Positions 1 through 8,634 are shown, numbered from the stretch's first letter. The stretch: DNA of 15,774 nucleotides from JBALVT01 sp045110675 (GCA_045110675.1 JBGCGJ010000034.1:1-15774), one strand, 5' to 3'. Notes: a model not told the origin generated them from the sequence alone. A program made the numbers and translations.

Positions 1-428
1 GTCCAGGCACGGTTGAGAAATGGCCCAATACTTTCCATGTAATCTCTGCGATCCGCCAGTGTTTTCCCCACTGCCGCAAACTCTTCCTGTCGATAACCGG
101 CGCTAATAATGGGTATGACCCGGCCCTCGCTAATAATGTCCAGTACGGTTAAATCCTCCACCAGTTGCACCGGATCGTGAAGAGGTGCGATCAGCGCGGA
201 GATATACATCATCAAAGACCGGGTTCTGGAGGCGACCGCCGAGGCAAATATCAGCGGGGCTGGCAGATAGCCATCCTCCGCCCCGTGGTGTTCTGAGATA
301 TGCACGCTGGTGAAACCGTTCAGCTCACCCCAACGACATTGTTCCAGTGCAGCCTGGTACATTTTCGTTCGGCTGACCTGACTGAATGCGGGTTGGCGCA
401 TATCGTATCGCAGCATAAGGTCTGGCAT
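1..428 (-). CDS. LLM-class (luciferase-like) flavin-dependent oxidoreductase, N-terminal part
   Basis: Partial gene running off the left edge; 142 residues from the start codon (428-426) are visible. The family comprises FMN- or F420-using monooxygenases and reductases with a TIM-barrel fold; the substrate cannot be told from this fragment. Recognisable family landmarks are SEHHGAEDGYLP near residues 50-61, a PLHDPVQLVEDLTVLD segment near residues 88-103, and GRV followed by AGYRQEEF shortly after, all in the order usual for bacterial luciferase-like proteins. Full-length members are about 300-400 residues, so more than half is missing. The leader carries only a weak GAGAA-like ribosome site about 8 bases before ATG. 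It lies downstream of the glyoxalase II-like gene on the same strand (65-base gap holding a GC-rich hairpin), so it may be the last gene of that unit or separately expressed. Family assignment is firm; function is open. Confidence 0.88.
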   Translation of the reverse strand, partial: MPDLMLRYDMRQPAFSQVSRTKMYQAALEQCRWGELNGFTSVHISEHHGAEDGYLPAPLIFASAVASRTRSLMMYISALIAPLHDPVQLVEDLTVLDIISEGRVIPIISAGYRQEEFAAVGKTLADRRDYMESIGPFLNRAW

Positions 429-466
429 GTTATTTCTCGCTTTGTTTTATCGGAATGTTGGTGAAA

Positions 467-485
467 CGCCCGCAAAATCCGGGCG
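467..485 (-). terminator. GC-rich hairpin after the gloB-like gene, possible weak terminator
   Basis: A perfect 6-bp stem, CGCCCG at 467-472 pairing with CGGGCG at 480-485, encloses a 7-base loop. It begins 8 bases after the gloB-like stop codon (minus-strand sense). Only three T residues follow the stem on the minus strand, so it is not a convincing intrinsic terminator. It could partly terminate transcription or stabilise the upstream mRNA 3' end. Confidence 0.4.
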
Positions 486-493
486 ATTCAGGA

Positions 494-1285
494 CTACCAA
501 CTATTGCGCAATTCTCGCAACTTAATAAACACCGTGCGGGCATCCGGGTGCTCGCCAATTTCTGGAAAGGATTCCTGCAGGCGGGCTATGATGGTCGGGT
601 TCTGTAATCGGAAGAAAGTGTTGATCTCTTTCTCCAAGCCAATATTGGACACCATTGCCGCGTTCGGATCTTGCTCTTCAACCTCATTGAGCAGTTTGCC
701 CGCCCTGGAATTATCCGGCTCTCTATCGAGGGTGAACTGGAGATTATTCGTCAGGTAATCGTGGCCGGGATAGATCAGGGTATTGTCGGCAAGTTCTGCC
801 AGTTGCTCAGAAAACGTGCAGTACAGCTCCTCGGGGTGCCCTCCATTGTGGCAGTTGCCCGCACCGGCGTTGAACAGCGTATCGCCGCAGAACAATCCGG
901 GAGTTTCAGTGTGGGACAGTAAACAGATGTGGCTCATGGTATGACCCGGAGTATCCAGAGCCTCAAGCTCAACGCTACTGCCAATCTTCACCAAATCACC
1001 GGCTGTTAAACCTCGATCCATACCCGCGATAGCGTCTTTCGCATTGGCATGGGCCAGCAATTTTGCACCGGTGGCAGCGATGACGGCATCGTTACCACCG
1101 ATATGGTCAAAGTGATCGTGGGTATTTAGAACCTGAGTGATTTGCCAACCTCGAGCCTTAGCTGCCGCCAGGCACTTTTCGTGGTCGAGGGGGTCGATTG
1201 CCATCGCCTCACCCGTCTCGGGACAGGCGATCAGGTAGTTAAAATTACGGAAGGCATTGCCGGTCCAAATTTGTTCGACGATCAT
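494..1285 (-). CDS. gloB: Hydroxyacylglutathione hydrolase (glyoxalase II)-like metallo-beta-lactamase-fold protein
   Basis: A 263-residue protein of usual glyoxalase II length (about 250-260). Glyoxalase II hydrolyses S-lactoylglutathione to lactate and glutathione, the second step of cytosolic methylglyoxal detoxification. The binuclear metal ligands are all visible: THDHFDH at residues 55-61 (H56, H58, D60, H61), H115 in TPGHT, D135 in CGDTLF and H175 in YPGHDY. The C-terminus has the spaced F-x2-LR-x2-RN-x-W pattern that resembles the end of the HAGH C-terminal domain. The central stretch after CGDTLF differs from the E. coli enzyme, so another thioester substrate is possible. The start at 1285 is supported by AGGAG about 10 bases upstream. 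No signal peptide is seen. The gene follows the carboxylesterase by 72 bases, and both are hydrolases of ester or thioester metabolites. Confidence 0.85.
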   Translation of the reverse strand: MIVEQIWTGNAFRNFNYLIACPETGEAMAIDPLDHEKCLAAAKARGWQITQVLNTHDHFDHIGGNDAVIAATGAKLLAHANAKDAIAGMDRGLTAGDLVKIGSSVELEALDTPGHTMSHICLLSHTETPGLFCGDTLFNAGAGNCHNGGHPEELYCTFSEQLAELADNTLIYPGHDYLTNNLQFTLDREPDNSRAGKLLNEVEEQDPNAAMVSNIGLEKEINTFFRLQNPTIIARLQESFPEIGEHPDARTVFIKLRELRNSW

Positions 1286-1308
1286 AATGCTGGTGCTCCT
1301 GTTAGCGA

Positions 1309-1322
1309 TTCCTGATTAGGAA
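1309..1322. repeat. Short perfect inverted repeat between esterase and gloB-like genes
   Basis: TTCCT-GATT-AGGAA, a 5-bp stem with a 4-base loop, lies in the 72-base gap upstream of the gloB-like gene. On the minus strand it ends about 10 bases before that gene's AGGAG. It could be a small operator or a leader hairpin; nothing more can be said. Confidence 0.3.
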
Positions 1323-1357
1323 ACCGATTTCTGTTCAATTGGCCTGTTCCGACAAGC

Positions 1358-2032
1358 TTATCCCAAGACCCGCTGCAACCAAACGCTGATATCCTGTAAT
1401 TGATCCATGCAGACCTCGTGTCCCATCGGGTACTCTCTCCACTCAACGGGATATTGCGCCTCAGTCAAACTGCTAAACGCTGCGCGGCCCAATGAAATAG
1501 GAAGCACCGCATCGCTTTGGCCGTGGCAGACTAGAATGGGAATTTGCGCGTTTACGATCGCCTCTGGGCTTTCGAGTATTTGAGAGTCAGCCATAAACGT
1601 CGAAAGCGCCAGAATGCCGGCCAAAGGTTTGGGGAAATTCAACGCGGTTTGGAAGGCGAGCACTCCACCCTGGGAAAAACCAGCCAGTAAAATTCTTTCA
1701 GAGGAGATTCCATTGTCGATTTCATTCTGAATCAAATCGGTCACTCGCGAAACCGACTTTTTTAGCCCCGGCCAATCCAGATCGCTACCCGAGCCAAAAT
1801 CAAACCATGCTCTGGCGCGTTGACCACCGAATGCCGTGACCGCCATTTCCGGCGCATGTGGAAACACAAATCGAACAGGCAAACTTTCTGGTAGGCGCAA
1901 TTGCGGAACAATTGGCTCAAAGTCGTGCCCATCGGCGCCCAAGCCATGTAACCAAATGACAACGGCGCTTGGCGCTCCAGAAGGATTGACCTCTACAGTG
2001 GGCAGTGGTGCACTCAACATTTCAGTTCCCAT
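1358..2032 (-). CDS. Carboxylesterase / acyl-protein-thioesterase-type alpha/beta hydrolase
   Basis: A 224-residue cytosolic serine hydrolase of the phospholipase/carboxylesterase family (PF02230), close to the Pseudomonas carboxylesterase in layout and length (about 220). It hydrolyses short-chain carboxylic esters; acyl-protein thioesterases are relatives. Visible features are the oxyanion-hole segment LHGLGADGHDF (28-38), nucleophile S120 in GFSQGG, acid D174 in HGQSDAVLP and H205 in YPMGHEV, a complete catalytic triad. A W-D/F motif after the PHAP segment is also typical. There is no secretion signal. The start is uncertain: ATG at 2032 has only an AAAGA-type site, and the second Met (residue 5) is an equally good candidate. 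It lies 38 bases downstream of the AraC pseudogene on the same strand, with no clear promoter between. Confidence 0.88.
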   Translation of the reverse strand: MGTEMLSAPLPTVEVNPSGAPSAVVIWLHGLGADGHDFEPIVPQLRLPESLPVRFVFPHAPEMAVTAFGGQRARAWFDFGSGSDLDWPGLKKSVSRVTDLIQNEIDNGISSERILLAGFSQGGVLAFQTALNFPKPLAGILALSTFMADSQILESPEAIVNAQIPILVCHGQSDAVLPISLGRAAFSSLTEAQYPVEWREYPMGHEVCMDQLQDISVWLQRVLG

Positions 2033-2070
2033 TCTTTATTTATATGAACAGCCAATATACACAAACTCGG

Positions 2071-2778
2071 CTAGCTTCTCCGCCACTTCCCCGGGGACAT
2101 ACCATACCAGCTGCTGAAAGCCCGGCTAAAGTTGGCCGCGTCGCGATAGACGTCTTCATCGTGCAATGGCGAGGAGAAACGACGCCAGGCTTCCGGTATT
2201 TAGATACTGAAGTGCTCAGCTGAGAACTGCAGTTGCCCATTAAAGATTTCCTCCAACTCAGACAGGTATTCAGGTGCTGGATAGGCAAAGCTGACAATAA
2301 CATTGGCGCTTACGGGATGTCCCAGTATGGTACTCAGCAAAGATTCAAGAACCTGGAGTACAAGCTCACCCATCAGCCGGTGAAATTGAGCGTCCCCTGT
2401 CAGATCCCGAAGCGTCAAACTATAACGGCCTTCGCACTGTTCAACGTCAACCCCAATCGCATTATTTCTCACCGGATAAAGCGTCGCCATAACATCCAGT
2501 GCATCTCCTAGGGTTGGCGCACTTAAGGCCGCAAAACCCAGGGGACCGTGTGCCGTAATATGAAAGCGCGCTCCCATTCTGGCGGCCCAAGCGGGCGAGC
2601 TCAGATGGTGGTTCAAATTACGATACATCGCCGCCAGTACCTGCCAGTCAATATATTCAAGGTCGGTTAAATCCCCCGCCTCGAGACCTGTGCCCCCGAG
2701 TATGTCACTGGGCGCCACGTGCTGTGTTTGCAAAGTCAGACGAGCGTAGGCTGCCGATAGTTCCAGCTGTCTTTTCAT
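2071..2778 (-). pseudogene. AraC-family regulator (arabinose-binding-like N-domain), inactivated
   Basis: The first 192 codons encode the N-terminal sensor domain typical of about 340-residue AraC regulators of the PF12625 type (HGPLGFAALSAPTLGDAL and a SFAYPAPEYLSEL segment). An in-frame TAA at 2202-2200 interrupts the frame. Translation resumes in the same frame with IPEAWRRFSSPLHDEDVYR, which looks like the normal end of that domain, and passes directly into DAANFSRAFSSWYGMSPGKW, the last helix of the AraC DNA-binding domain, before TAG at 2073-2071. About 100 residues normally between these two segments, including most of the two helix-turn-helix units, are missing. There are thus two independent lesions: a nonsense codon and an in-frame internal deletion. 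The shared YR(D) codons at the join suggest deletion between short repeats (inference). A DNA-binding regulator cannot be made from this locus. No Shine-Dalgarno is evident before ATG 2778. The former target may have been the divergent 2882 gene. Confidence 0.85.
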
Positions 2779-2881
2779 AGTTGCACGCTAACAAATCCCT
2801 AAAGTTCAGTCACTAACAGACCGATACACAATTACGCGCAGAAGAATCTGCCGAGCCAATAAGAATTAAAACGAGTCAGAC

Positions 2882-4441
2882 ATGATTATCAACATGGAAG
2901 CAGTACACAACTTTGCGAAGCAGTTTCTTGAAGTGCTGGTACTGCTGTTAGCACTTGGTCTCGCGCTGGGATTTATTGCGATTGTCTATATGTACATCGC
3001 CGATAAATTTCAGACCAAACAAACCATTCGTCGCAACTATCCCGTGATAGGTCGGTTTCGCTACCTGTTTGAACACATGGGAGAGTTTTTCCGCCAGTAT
3101 TTCTTTGCACAGGATCGAGAGGAATTACCCTTTAACAGGGCGCAGCGAGCATGGGTCTATCGAGCGGCCAAAGACGTCGATTCAACGGTAGCATTCGGGT
3201 CAACTCAACCTTTGAATCACCCGGGGGACTTTATTTTCCTAAACGGTTTATTCCCACCACTCGAGGAGGAAATTTTGCCGCTGAGCCCAATCCATTTTGG
3301 CAAAGGTTTTGCGCGGAAGCCCTACGCAACCACTTCTTTTTTCAACGTTTCGGCGATGAGCTATGGAGCCCTATCTGCACCGGCAATTCGCGCGCTGTCC
3401 CACGGCGCCAAGAAGGCCGGCGTATGGCTAAACACTGGCGAGGGGTCGATATCTCCCTACCACTACGAGGGCGGGTGCGACATCGTTTTTCAGATCGGCA
3501 CGGCAAAGTATGGCGTGCGGGACAAGCAGGGTGAATTGTGCGACAAAAAACTTACCGAGATCGCCAGCCATGAGCGGGTGCGGATGTTCGAAATCAAGCT
3601 ATCCCAAGGTGCGAAACCGGGCAAAGGAGGAATTCTTCCTGCAGAGAAAGTGACTGAGGTCATAGCGCAAATACGGGGAATCGCAGCCGGAGAAGATTCC
3701 TTAAGCCCCAACCGCCATCCGGACATTCACAACATCGACGATTTACTGAGCATGATTCACCGCATCAGGGAGGTCACAGGCAAACCGGTGGGCATCAAAG
3801 CTGTGATTGGACAATCGGCCTGGCTGGATGAAATGTTCACCCGCATCCATCAGCGCGGCCTGGAATACGCACCTGATTTTTTCACCATTGACAGCGCCGA
3901 TGGCGGCACAGGCGCCGCACCGCAAAGTCTGATTGACTACATGGGCTTACCCCTGCGCAGAAGCTTACCGCTGGTGGTGGATAAACTTGTAGATTACGGT
4001 TTGCGCGAGCGCATACGTGTCATCGGCTCCGGCAAAATGATCAACCCTGGAGGAGTCGCCGCCTCTTTGTGCCTGGGAGCGGATTGCGTCAATTCTGCTC
4101 GTGGTTTCATGTTTGCACTGGGATGTATTCAAGCCCTGCAATGCAATAAAAACACCTGTCCGACAGGAATCACCACCCACAACAAGGAATTGCAGCGCGG
4201 CCTGGTACCCAAAGACAAAGCCCAGCGCGTTGCCAGCTACGCGGAGAGTTTGATGCATGAGGTAGAGGTCATTGCCCACTCCTGCGGGGTCGCCGAGCCG
4301 CGACTGCTGAACCGCTCTCATGCCCAGTTTATCTCCGAGCAGTGTATTCCCGAGGCACTCACGGATGTATACCCGGAACACGAGCTCAAATCGGAATATC
4401 GGCAGGTAGTCAAAGCAGTGGCGAACTCGACTATCCAATAA
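2882..4441 (+). CDS. Membrane-anchored FMN-binding glutamate synthase-family protein
   Basis: A 519-residue protein matching the FMN/Fe-S synthase domain of glutamate synthase (PF01645) without the glutaminase or NADPH-binding parts. Residues about 15-39 form a hydrophobic membrane segment, so the enzyme probably sits on the inner membrane facing the cytoplasm. The core shows MSYGALSAPAIRALSHGA and TGEGSISPYHY (substrate/FMN region), KPGKGG, DGGTGAAP, and the cysteine cluster C415-x5-C421-x4-C426-P that binds the 3Fe-4S cluster in glutamate synthase. Stand-alone proteins of this type are widespread, but their physiological reaction is poorly defined; glutamate formation is not assured. The ATG at 2882 has a weak GAG upstream, and a second ATG at 2894 is possible. 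It is divergent from the decayed AraC gene. The family is certain; the role is inferred. Confidence 0.9.
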   Translation: MIINMEAVHNFAKQFLEVLVLLLALGLALGFIAIVYMYIADKFQTKQTIRRNYPVIGRFRYLFEHMGEFFRQYFFAQDREELPFNRAQRAWVYRAAKDVDSTVAFGSTQPLNHPGDFIFLNGLFPPLEEEILPLSPIHFGKGFARKPYATTSFFNVSAMSYGALSAPAIRALSHGAKKAGVWLNTGEGSISPYHYEGGCDIVFQIGTAKYGVRDKQGELCDKKLTEIASHERVRMFEIKLSQGAKPGKGGILPAEKVTEVIAQIRGIAAGEDSLSPNRHPDIHNIDDLLSMIHRIREVTGKPVGIKAVIGQSAWLDEMFTRIHQRGLEYAPDFFTIDSADGGTGAAPQSLIDYMGLPLRRSLPLVVDKLVDYGLRERIRVIGSGKMINPGGVAASLCLGADCVNSARGFMFALGCIQALQCNKNTCPTGITTHNKELQRGLVPKDKAQRVASYAESLMHEVEVIAHSCGVAEPRLLNRSHAQFISEQCIPEALTDVYPEHELKSEYRQVVKAVANSTIQ

Positions 4442-4473
4442 AGCGTGATATTGCTCACAAAAAGATAGAGAAG

Positions 4474-4518
4474 GTGCAATTAAACCACTGATTTTAGTGG
4501 AAAAAGTGTAATTTGCAC
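4474..4518. repeat. Nested inverted repeats in the 4442-4725 intergenic region
   Basis: The 284-base gap between the glutamate-synthase-like and GGDEF-EAL genes holds a two-level dyad. An inner stem, CCACT (4485-4489) with AGTGG (4496-4500), lies inside an outer pair, GTGCAA (4474-4479) with TTGCAC (4513-4518). No long T-run follows on the plus strand, so it is a poor terminator; it could be a regulator site or RNA structure. The rest of the gap shows no gene, no clear promoter and no cyclic-di-GMP riboswitch. Confidence 0.4.
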
Positions 4519-4725
4519 GATTGCGAAGATAAAGCCTATCGTGCTACTTTTGCGATACAACAGGGTGCCTGTCTAATTCAGTAATCTGCAAAAACCACAA
4601 GACGGGACAAACAAAACCCTGAGTGATTTTCCCCCGCGATATTTTTACGGGAATTGGGGTATGTTCGATGACAATTCGAAGCACAGCACGAAGGCAGCGC
4701 CTTTGCGCAACAAGAAACTGAAATC

Positions 4726-7062
4726 ATGACCGTCGCAGGAAAAATCAACACTCTGGTCATCACAGTGCTGCTGCTCGCTGGGCTACTCGTCACCGCGTAC
4801 GTCATTGAGCGAGAGTACACCATTGAACGCAAACGTCTGATTGACGTGTCAACCTCACAGGTACTGAGCCAGCCACAACTTCAACTGGCTATCTACTACC
4901 GCGATACCCAGAATCTCAAAGCGAGTTTGGGCAAGTTTTTGTTTTCCGATGCTATACGTTATGTAGCAATCGTAGATGAGCTGGGCAACAATTTGGCCAG
5001 GAAAGAGCAACCCCGATCCCTGGGCAGCTTCCAGCCCGTCAACGTTACAGGGCTGCGCCGAGATCTCTCGCCGCTGGCGCAAGGCATATCGAGTCGCGCT
5101 AGCGACCTCAGCCCACCCCCCTACGAATTATTGGCTGCACTCATTGGTGGTGAACAATTTACCGATGTGACGATCCCCGTATTTTCTGCGGTAAACCCCA
5201 ACGATGAAAATCTGACACGCGGCGACTTTGGGCGCGCGCTAGCCGACCCGGATTCGGTCGAAAGCCTGCACGTCATTGGTTACGTGTATCTGGTGATCAG
5301 TACCACTCTGATCTTGGTTAGCCTGGCACAATTTATCGCGATCGCCCTCACGACCTTTGTGTCGATTGCCTTGGTCTGCAGCCTCATCACCATGATAGTG
5401 TCTCGCAGGATAACCGCACCTCTGACACGACTGGCGACCATAGCCGACGGTATCTCTTCAGGCGAAATCGATCAGGATGTTCAGGTGGATGGATCCGGCG
5501 AAGTTAGACAAATTGCCACCATGCTCAACACGATTATCGGCAGTCTGAATACCTACAAGACTAAAATGGACGTGGATCATCAACTGTTGAGCATGAAGGT
5601 TGAGGAGCGCACCGCACAGCTATCCAAGCGCAACAAAGAGCTCAATACGGCAGTACGCGAGGTTACGGAGACCAAGGACCGGCTGCGCAAAATGGCCTAT
5701 TTTGACAGCCTGACATCGCTGCCAAATAGACGGCTATTCACGGAACAATTACAACTGCTGCTAAAGTTGACCAAACGGAACCAGCAAATGCTTGCCCTGC
5801 TGTTCCTGGATTTGGATAACTTCAAGCGCATAAATGACTCCTTGGGCCACAGCGCCGGGGATCTTCTGCTCAGAGAGGTAGCCTCTCGCCTGGCTGGCTG
5901 TGTACGTGACAGCGACGTGGTCGCGCACTATGTGGATGGAGGGTCAAAGATTGACGTGTCTCGTCTCGGAGGAGACGAATTCACCGTGGTACTCAACCAA
6001 ATCGAAAGTCCAGAAGCTGCGGCAATGGTAGCCCAAAGACTGATCGAATCCCTCGCTGCTCCGATGATCATCGACGGCCATGAATTGGTGGTAACCCCCA
6101 GTATCGGTATCGCGCTAGCACCGCGAGACGGAGGGAATGTCGAAGGCCTCCTGAAAGCCGCCGACACCGCGATGTACCACGCAAAGGACACTGGCAAGAA
6201 CAATTACCTTTTTTACTCCAGCGATATGGACGCCGCCGGTGTCGAGCGCCTCAAACTCGAAACCGATTTGCGCAAAGCCGTAGAGCGAAACGAATTGATA
6301 CTTCACTACCAACCCCAAGTCGACACTAATACTGGCTCTGTGGTGGGCGTCGAATCGTTAATCCGATGGCAGCATCCGAAACACGGCCTGGTGCCACCGT
6401 TTAAGTTTATCCCCTTAGCCGAAGAAATGGGCTTGATCGACGACCTGGGTGACTGGGTGTTACGCGAAGCCTGTCGGCAAATGAAAGCCTTCGAGAAGCT
6501 GGGTTTTCACCTGCCGAAAATTGCTGTGAACGTGTCCGCTTTGCAATTCAACCCTCTGTTCATCAGCCGGGTAGCACAAGCCCTGGAGGAGTTTGAGCTA
6601 AAACCTTCCTCTTTGGAGCTTGAGCTAACAGAGGGCGTTGTGATGAATAATGCGCAGGATACGATTCAAGCGCTGGAAGATCTGAAGAGATTGGGGGTTA
6701 GCTTGTCCATTGATGACTTCGGTACTGGCTATTCTTCTTTGAGTTATCTCAGTCGCTTCCCTCTGGATGAACTTAAGATCGACCGCAGTTTCGTGATCGA
6801 TTTTGACAAAAGCGACACCGATGCCAGCCTGGTGATTGCGATTATCGCTATGGGTAAGAGCATGAATTTAAGTCTGGTGGCCGAGGGGGTTGAAACTCAC
6901 GAGCAATATCACTTCCTGACCCAAAACGGCGCTCATATTATTCAAGGTTACTTGTTCAGCAAGCCAGTAGAGGCAAAGGATCTGGCGCCGATGTTGGTAC
7001 CGAATCACTTCAAGCGCCAGATCGAAAAGATTGCCGGTGAGCTGGTAGAGGATATCGCATAG
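4726..7062 (+). CDS. Membrane HAMP-GGDEF-EAL cyclic-di-GMP enzyme
   Basis: A 778-residue bifunctional-architecture protein: membrane helix at about 7-27, an extracytoplasmic sensor region to about 185, a hydrophobic stretch at about 187-230, HAMP (about 228-285), a linker predicted to coil (about 285-325), GGDEF (about 325-495) and EAL (about 515-755). The cyclase signature GGDEF is intact at 415-419, so c-di-GMP synthesis from two GTP is possible. The phosphodiesterase domain has ESL instead of EAL at 543-545, but the metal and catalytic residues appear kept: the glutamate of ESL, NVSA, LTEG, DDFGTG (663-668), ELKIDRSF, AEGVE and IQGYLFSKP. Between the RDSD inhibitory-site motif and RLGGDEF there are about 17 residues rather than the usual 5. 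Which activity dominates cannot be judged. The ATG at 4726 lacks a strong ribosome site. No partner gene adjoins it. Confidence 0.93.
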   Translation: MTVAGKINTLVITVLLLAGLLVTAYVIEREYTIERKRLIDVSTSQVLSQPQLQLAIYYRDTQNLKASLGKFLFSDAIRYVAIVDELGNNLARKEQPRSLGSFQPVNVTGLRRDLSPLAQGISSRASDLSPPPYELLAALIGGEQFTDVTIPVFSAVNPNDENLTRGDFGRALADPDSVESLHVIGYVYLVISTTLILVSLAQFIAIALTTFVSIALVCSLITMIVSRRITAPLTRLATIADGISSGEIDQDVQVDGSGEVRQIATMLNTIIGSLNTYKTKMDVDHQLLSMKVEERTAQLSKRNKELNTAVREVTETKDRLRKMAYFDSLTSLPNRRLFTEQLQLLLKLTKRNQQMLALLFLDLDNFKRINDSLGHSAGDLLLREVASRLAGCVRDSDVVAHYVDGGSKIDVSRLGGDEFTVVLNQIESPEAAAMVAQRLIESLAAPMIIDGHELVVTPSIGIALAPRDGGNVEGLLKAADTAMYHAKDTGKNNYLFYSSDMDAAGVERLKLETDLRKAVERNELILHYQPQVDTNTGSVVGVESLIRWQHPKHGLVPPFKFIPLAEEMGLIDDLGDWVLREACRQMKAFEKLGFHLPKIAVNVSALQFNPLFISRVAQALEEFELKPSSLELELTEGVVMNNAQDTIQALEDLKRLGVSLSIDDFGTGYSSLSYLSRFPLDELKIDRSFVIDFDKSDTDASLVIAIIAMGKSMNLSLVAEGVETHEQYHFLTQNGAHIIQGYLFSKPVEAKDLAPMLVPNHFKRQIEKIAGELVEDIA

Positions 7063-7078
7063 CGCTCCGAGCTAGGCG

Positions 7079-8566
7079 CTAGGCGCAATCGTCCGGCCAC
7101 CCGTCAGCGGCGAGAAGTTCGTCTCCAATTTGCGATACAGCATCCAGCAGGGATCGCAAATCATCACTGCGAGTCCGATGATTGCAAATACACACCCTGA
7201 TCGCAAAAATCCCGTTCAAGCTGGTTGAGGAAGTCACTGCAATGGAGCGACATTGCAGTTCGACGACAATCGCCCGGTTGAACTCGTCGACCTCCTCGAG
7301 TGATAGGGAGTCATCAACTCGTCTAAAACACACGATATTCAGTACTACCGGAGTCAACAGTTCAAGTGAAGAATCACCGAGTATTTCTTCTCCCAGCCAC
7401 TGCGCTTGCAAACAATTTTTCTCAATCGCCTGTCCCAGCTTTTTAATGCCCTGTTCTTTTAGAGCAAACCAGACTCCAAGCGCATTGAAGCCTCTGGATA
7501 ATTCAACGCCGTAGTCGCTGGGCCATGGCGCGCCAGCGGCCAAACCTCGCGCTTCGGTTTGCAAGTATGCGGGAAACGCCTCGAAAGTCTCTCGGTGGAT
7601 CGTCTCATCTCGCACCAGCAAACAACCGGCGGCATAGGGCACATGCATCCATTTGTGAAAATCAAAGGCGATTGAATCGGCATCGCCGATACCTGCCAGC
7701 ATTGGCTTGAGTGCATCTGACATCATGGCCAGTGCTCCGAAAGCACCATCGACGTGATGCCAAACACCGGCGTCACGGCACAGCCGATTAATGGTAACAA
7801 GATCATCGATTGCGCCGGTATTTACAGCACCCACAACTGAAACCACAGCAAAGGGCCTCAATCCGCGGGACAGGTCCTCGGCCATTACTTCCGCGAGCAA
7901 CATACAATCCATGGCGTAATCCTCACGCACTGGAATGCTGCGCAGAGCATTGGAGCCCAAACCCATAAGCTGCATGGCCTTGCTCACCGATACATGTGAC
8001 TGAGCGGAGGTGTAAGCGACCATATTGGATGAACCATTGCCTGCGGCTCGGATATTTGCTCCCGCCGCACGCTGCCGAGCGATCGACAATCCCAACAAAG
8101 TCGCGGTGGAAGTCCCGCTACACATTGCGCCGCTTGCGTCAGCTGGGAAGCCAAATAGGTTGAACAACCACTGCATGACCTGTTTCTCAAGATACATCGG
8201 AGCGTGGTCCCTGCCCCCCATGTTGGCGTTGATCGCGGCAAGCATCATTTGGGACACAATACCGCTAGGGGTACCCGAACCGTGCACCCAACCCCAGAAC
8301 CTTGGATGGATATTGCCTAAGGTATGGGGCAGGACGTTCTCTTCCAATTGTTCGAGAAGTTGTGTCAGTGGAGCTCCCTCAATAGGCAGAGGATCGCTCG
8401 TCTCTTTGATGCCAATGGGGATTTCCCGCCAAACGGGCTGCTGAGGTCGATTCTGAGCATGGTCGAGAGCGAGATCCAGAGCCCGATGAGCCTCTTCGCG
8501 AAACGCTTCCCAGTCAGGCGGGTCTAACATTGAGGGCGTGTTGATATCCGGAGGAGAATTGGTCAT
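7079..8566 (-). CDS. PLP-dependent group II amino-acid decarboxylase family protein
   Basis: A 495-residue cytosolic protein of the aromatic-L-amino-acid/glutamate decarboxylase fold (PF00282), which removes the alpha-carboxyl of an amino acid using pyridoxal phosphate. The PLP lysine is K305 in FDFHKWMHVPYAAG, the pyridine-binding aspartate D273 in HHVDGAFGA, and the ring-stacking histidine H191 in QSHVSVSKA. The N-terminal HPRFWGWVHGSGTPSG segment is typical of the family's substrate-channel region. Length is normal (about 470-500). Substrate specificity (aromatic, acidic or other) is not readable. No good Shine-Dalgarno precedes ATG 8566. It follows the pyrophosphatase-like gene by 68 bases on the same strand, so it may be the last gene of that unit. 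It converges on the GGDEF-EAL gene with a 16-base gap, too short for a normal terminator. Confidence 0.9.
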   Translation of the reverse strand: MTNSPPDINTPSMLDPPDWEAFREEAHRALDLALDHAQNRPQQPVWREIPIGIKETSDPLPIEGAPLTQLLEQLEENVLPHTLGNIHPRFWGWVHGSGTPSGIVSQMMLAAINANMGGRDHAPMYLEKQVMQWLFNLFGFPADASGAMCSGTSTATLLGLSIARQRAAGANIRAAGNGSSNMVAYTSAQSHVSVSKAMQLMGLGSNALRSIPVREDYAMDCMLLAEVMAEDLSRGLRPFAVVSVVGAVNTGAIDDLVTINRLCRDAGVWHHVDGAFGALAMMSDALKPMLAGIGDADSIAFDFHKWMHVPYAAGCLLVRDETIHRETFEAFPAYLQTEARGLAAGAPWPSDYGVELSRGFNALGVWFALKEQGIKKLGQAIEKNCLQAQWLGEEILGDSSLELLTPVVLNIVCFRRVDDSLSLEEVDEFNRAIVVELQCRSIAVTSSTSLNGIFAIRVCICNHRTRSDDLRSLLDAVSQIGDELLAADGWPDDCA

Positions 8567-8634
8567 GGGGTATAAGCTTTCGTTAGGTGTTCGAGTGGCT
8601 CTGGGAAGACCAACTTATCACTAAAAGTGTGACG

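Noticed and set aside
2200..2202. Programmed readthrough or recoding of the TAA in the AraC gene
   Set aside because: Even if read through, the product would still lack most of the DNA-binding domain because of the internal deletion, so decay is the simpler explanation.
3965..4438. A 157-codon open frame on the minus strand inside the glutamate-synthase-like gene
   Set aside because: It is fully antisense to a clearly conserved gene, resembles no family I know and has no ribosome site; it is a shadow frame.
4442..4725. Cyclic-di-GMP riboswitch upstream of the GGDEF-EAL gene
   Set aside because: I could not find the conserved GEMM core or its paired stems in this gap.
7061..7080. AGCGC/GCGCT inverted repeat at the meeting point of two convergent genes as a shared terminator
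   Set aside because: The stem is only 5 bp with a 10-base loop, no T-run follows on either strand, and it overlaps coding sequence.
8025..8444. A 139-codon plus-strand open frame inside the decarboxylase gene
   Set aside because: It is opposite conserved decarboxylase motifs, and its composition is that expected of a complement frame.
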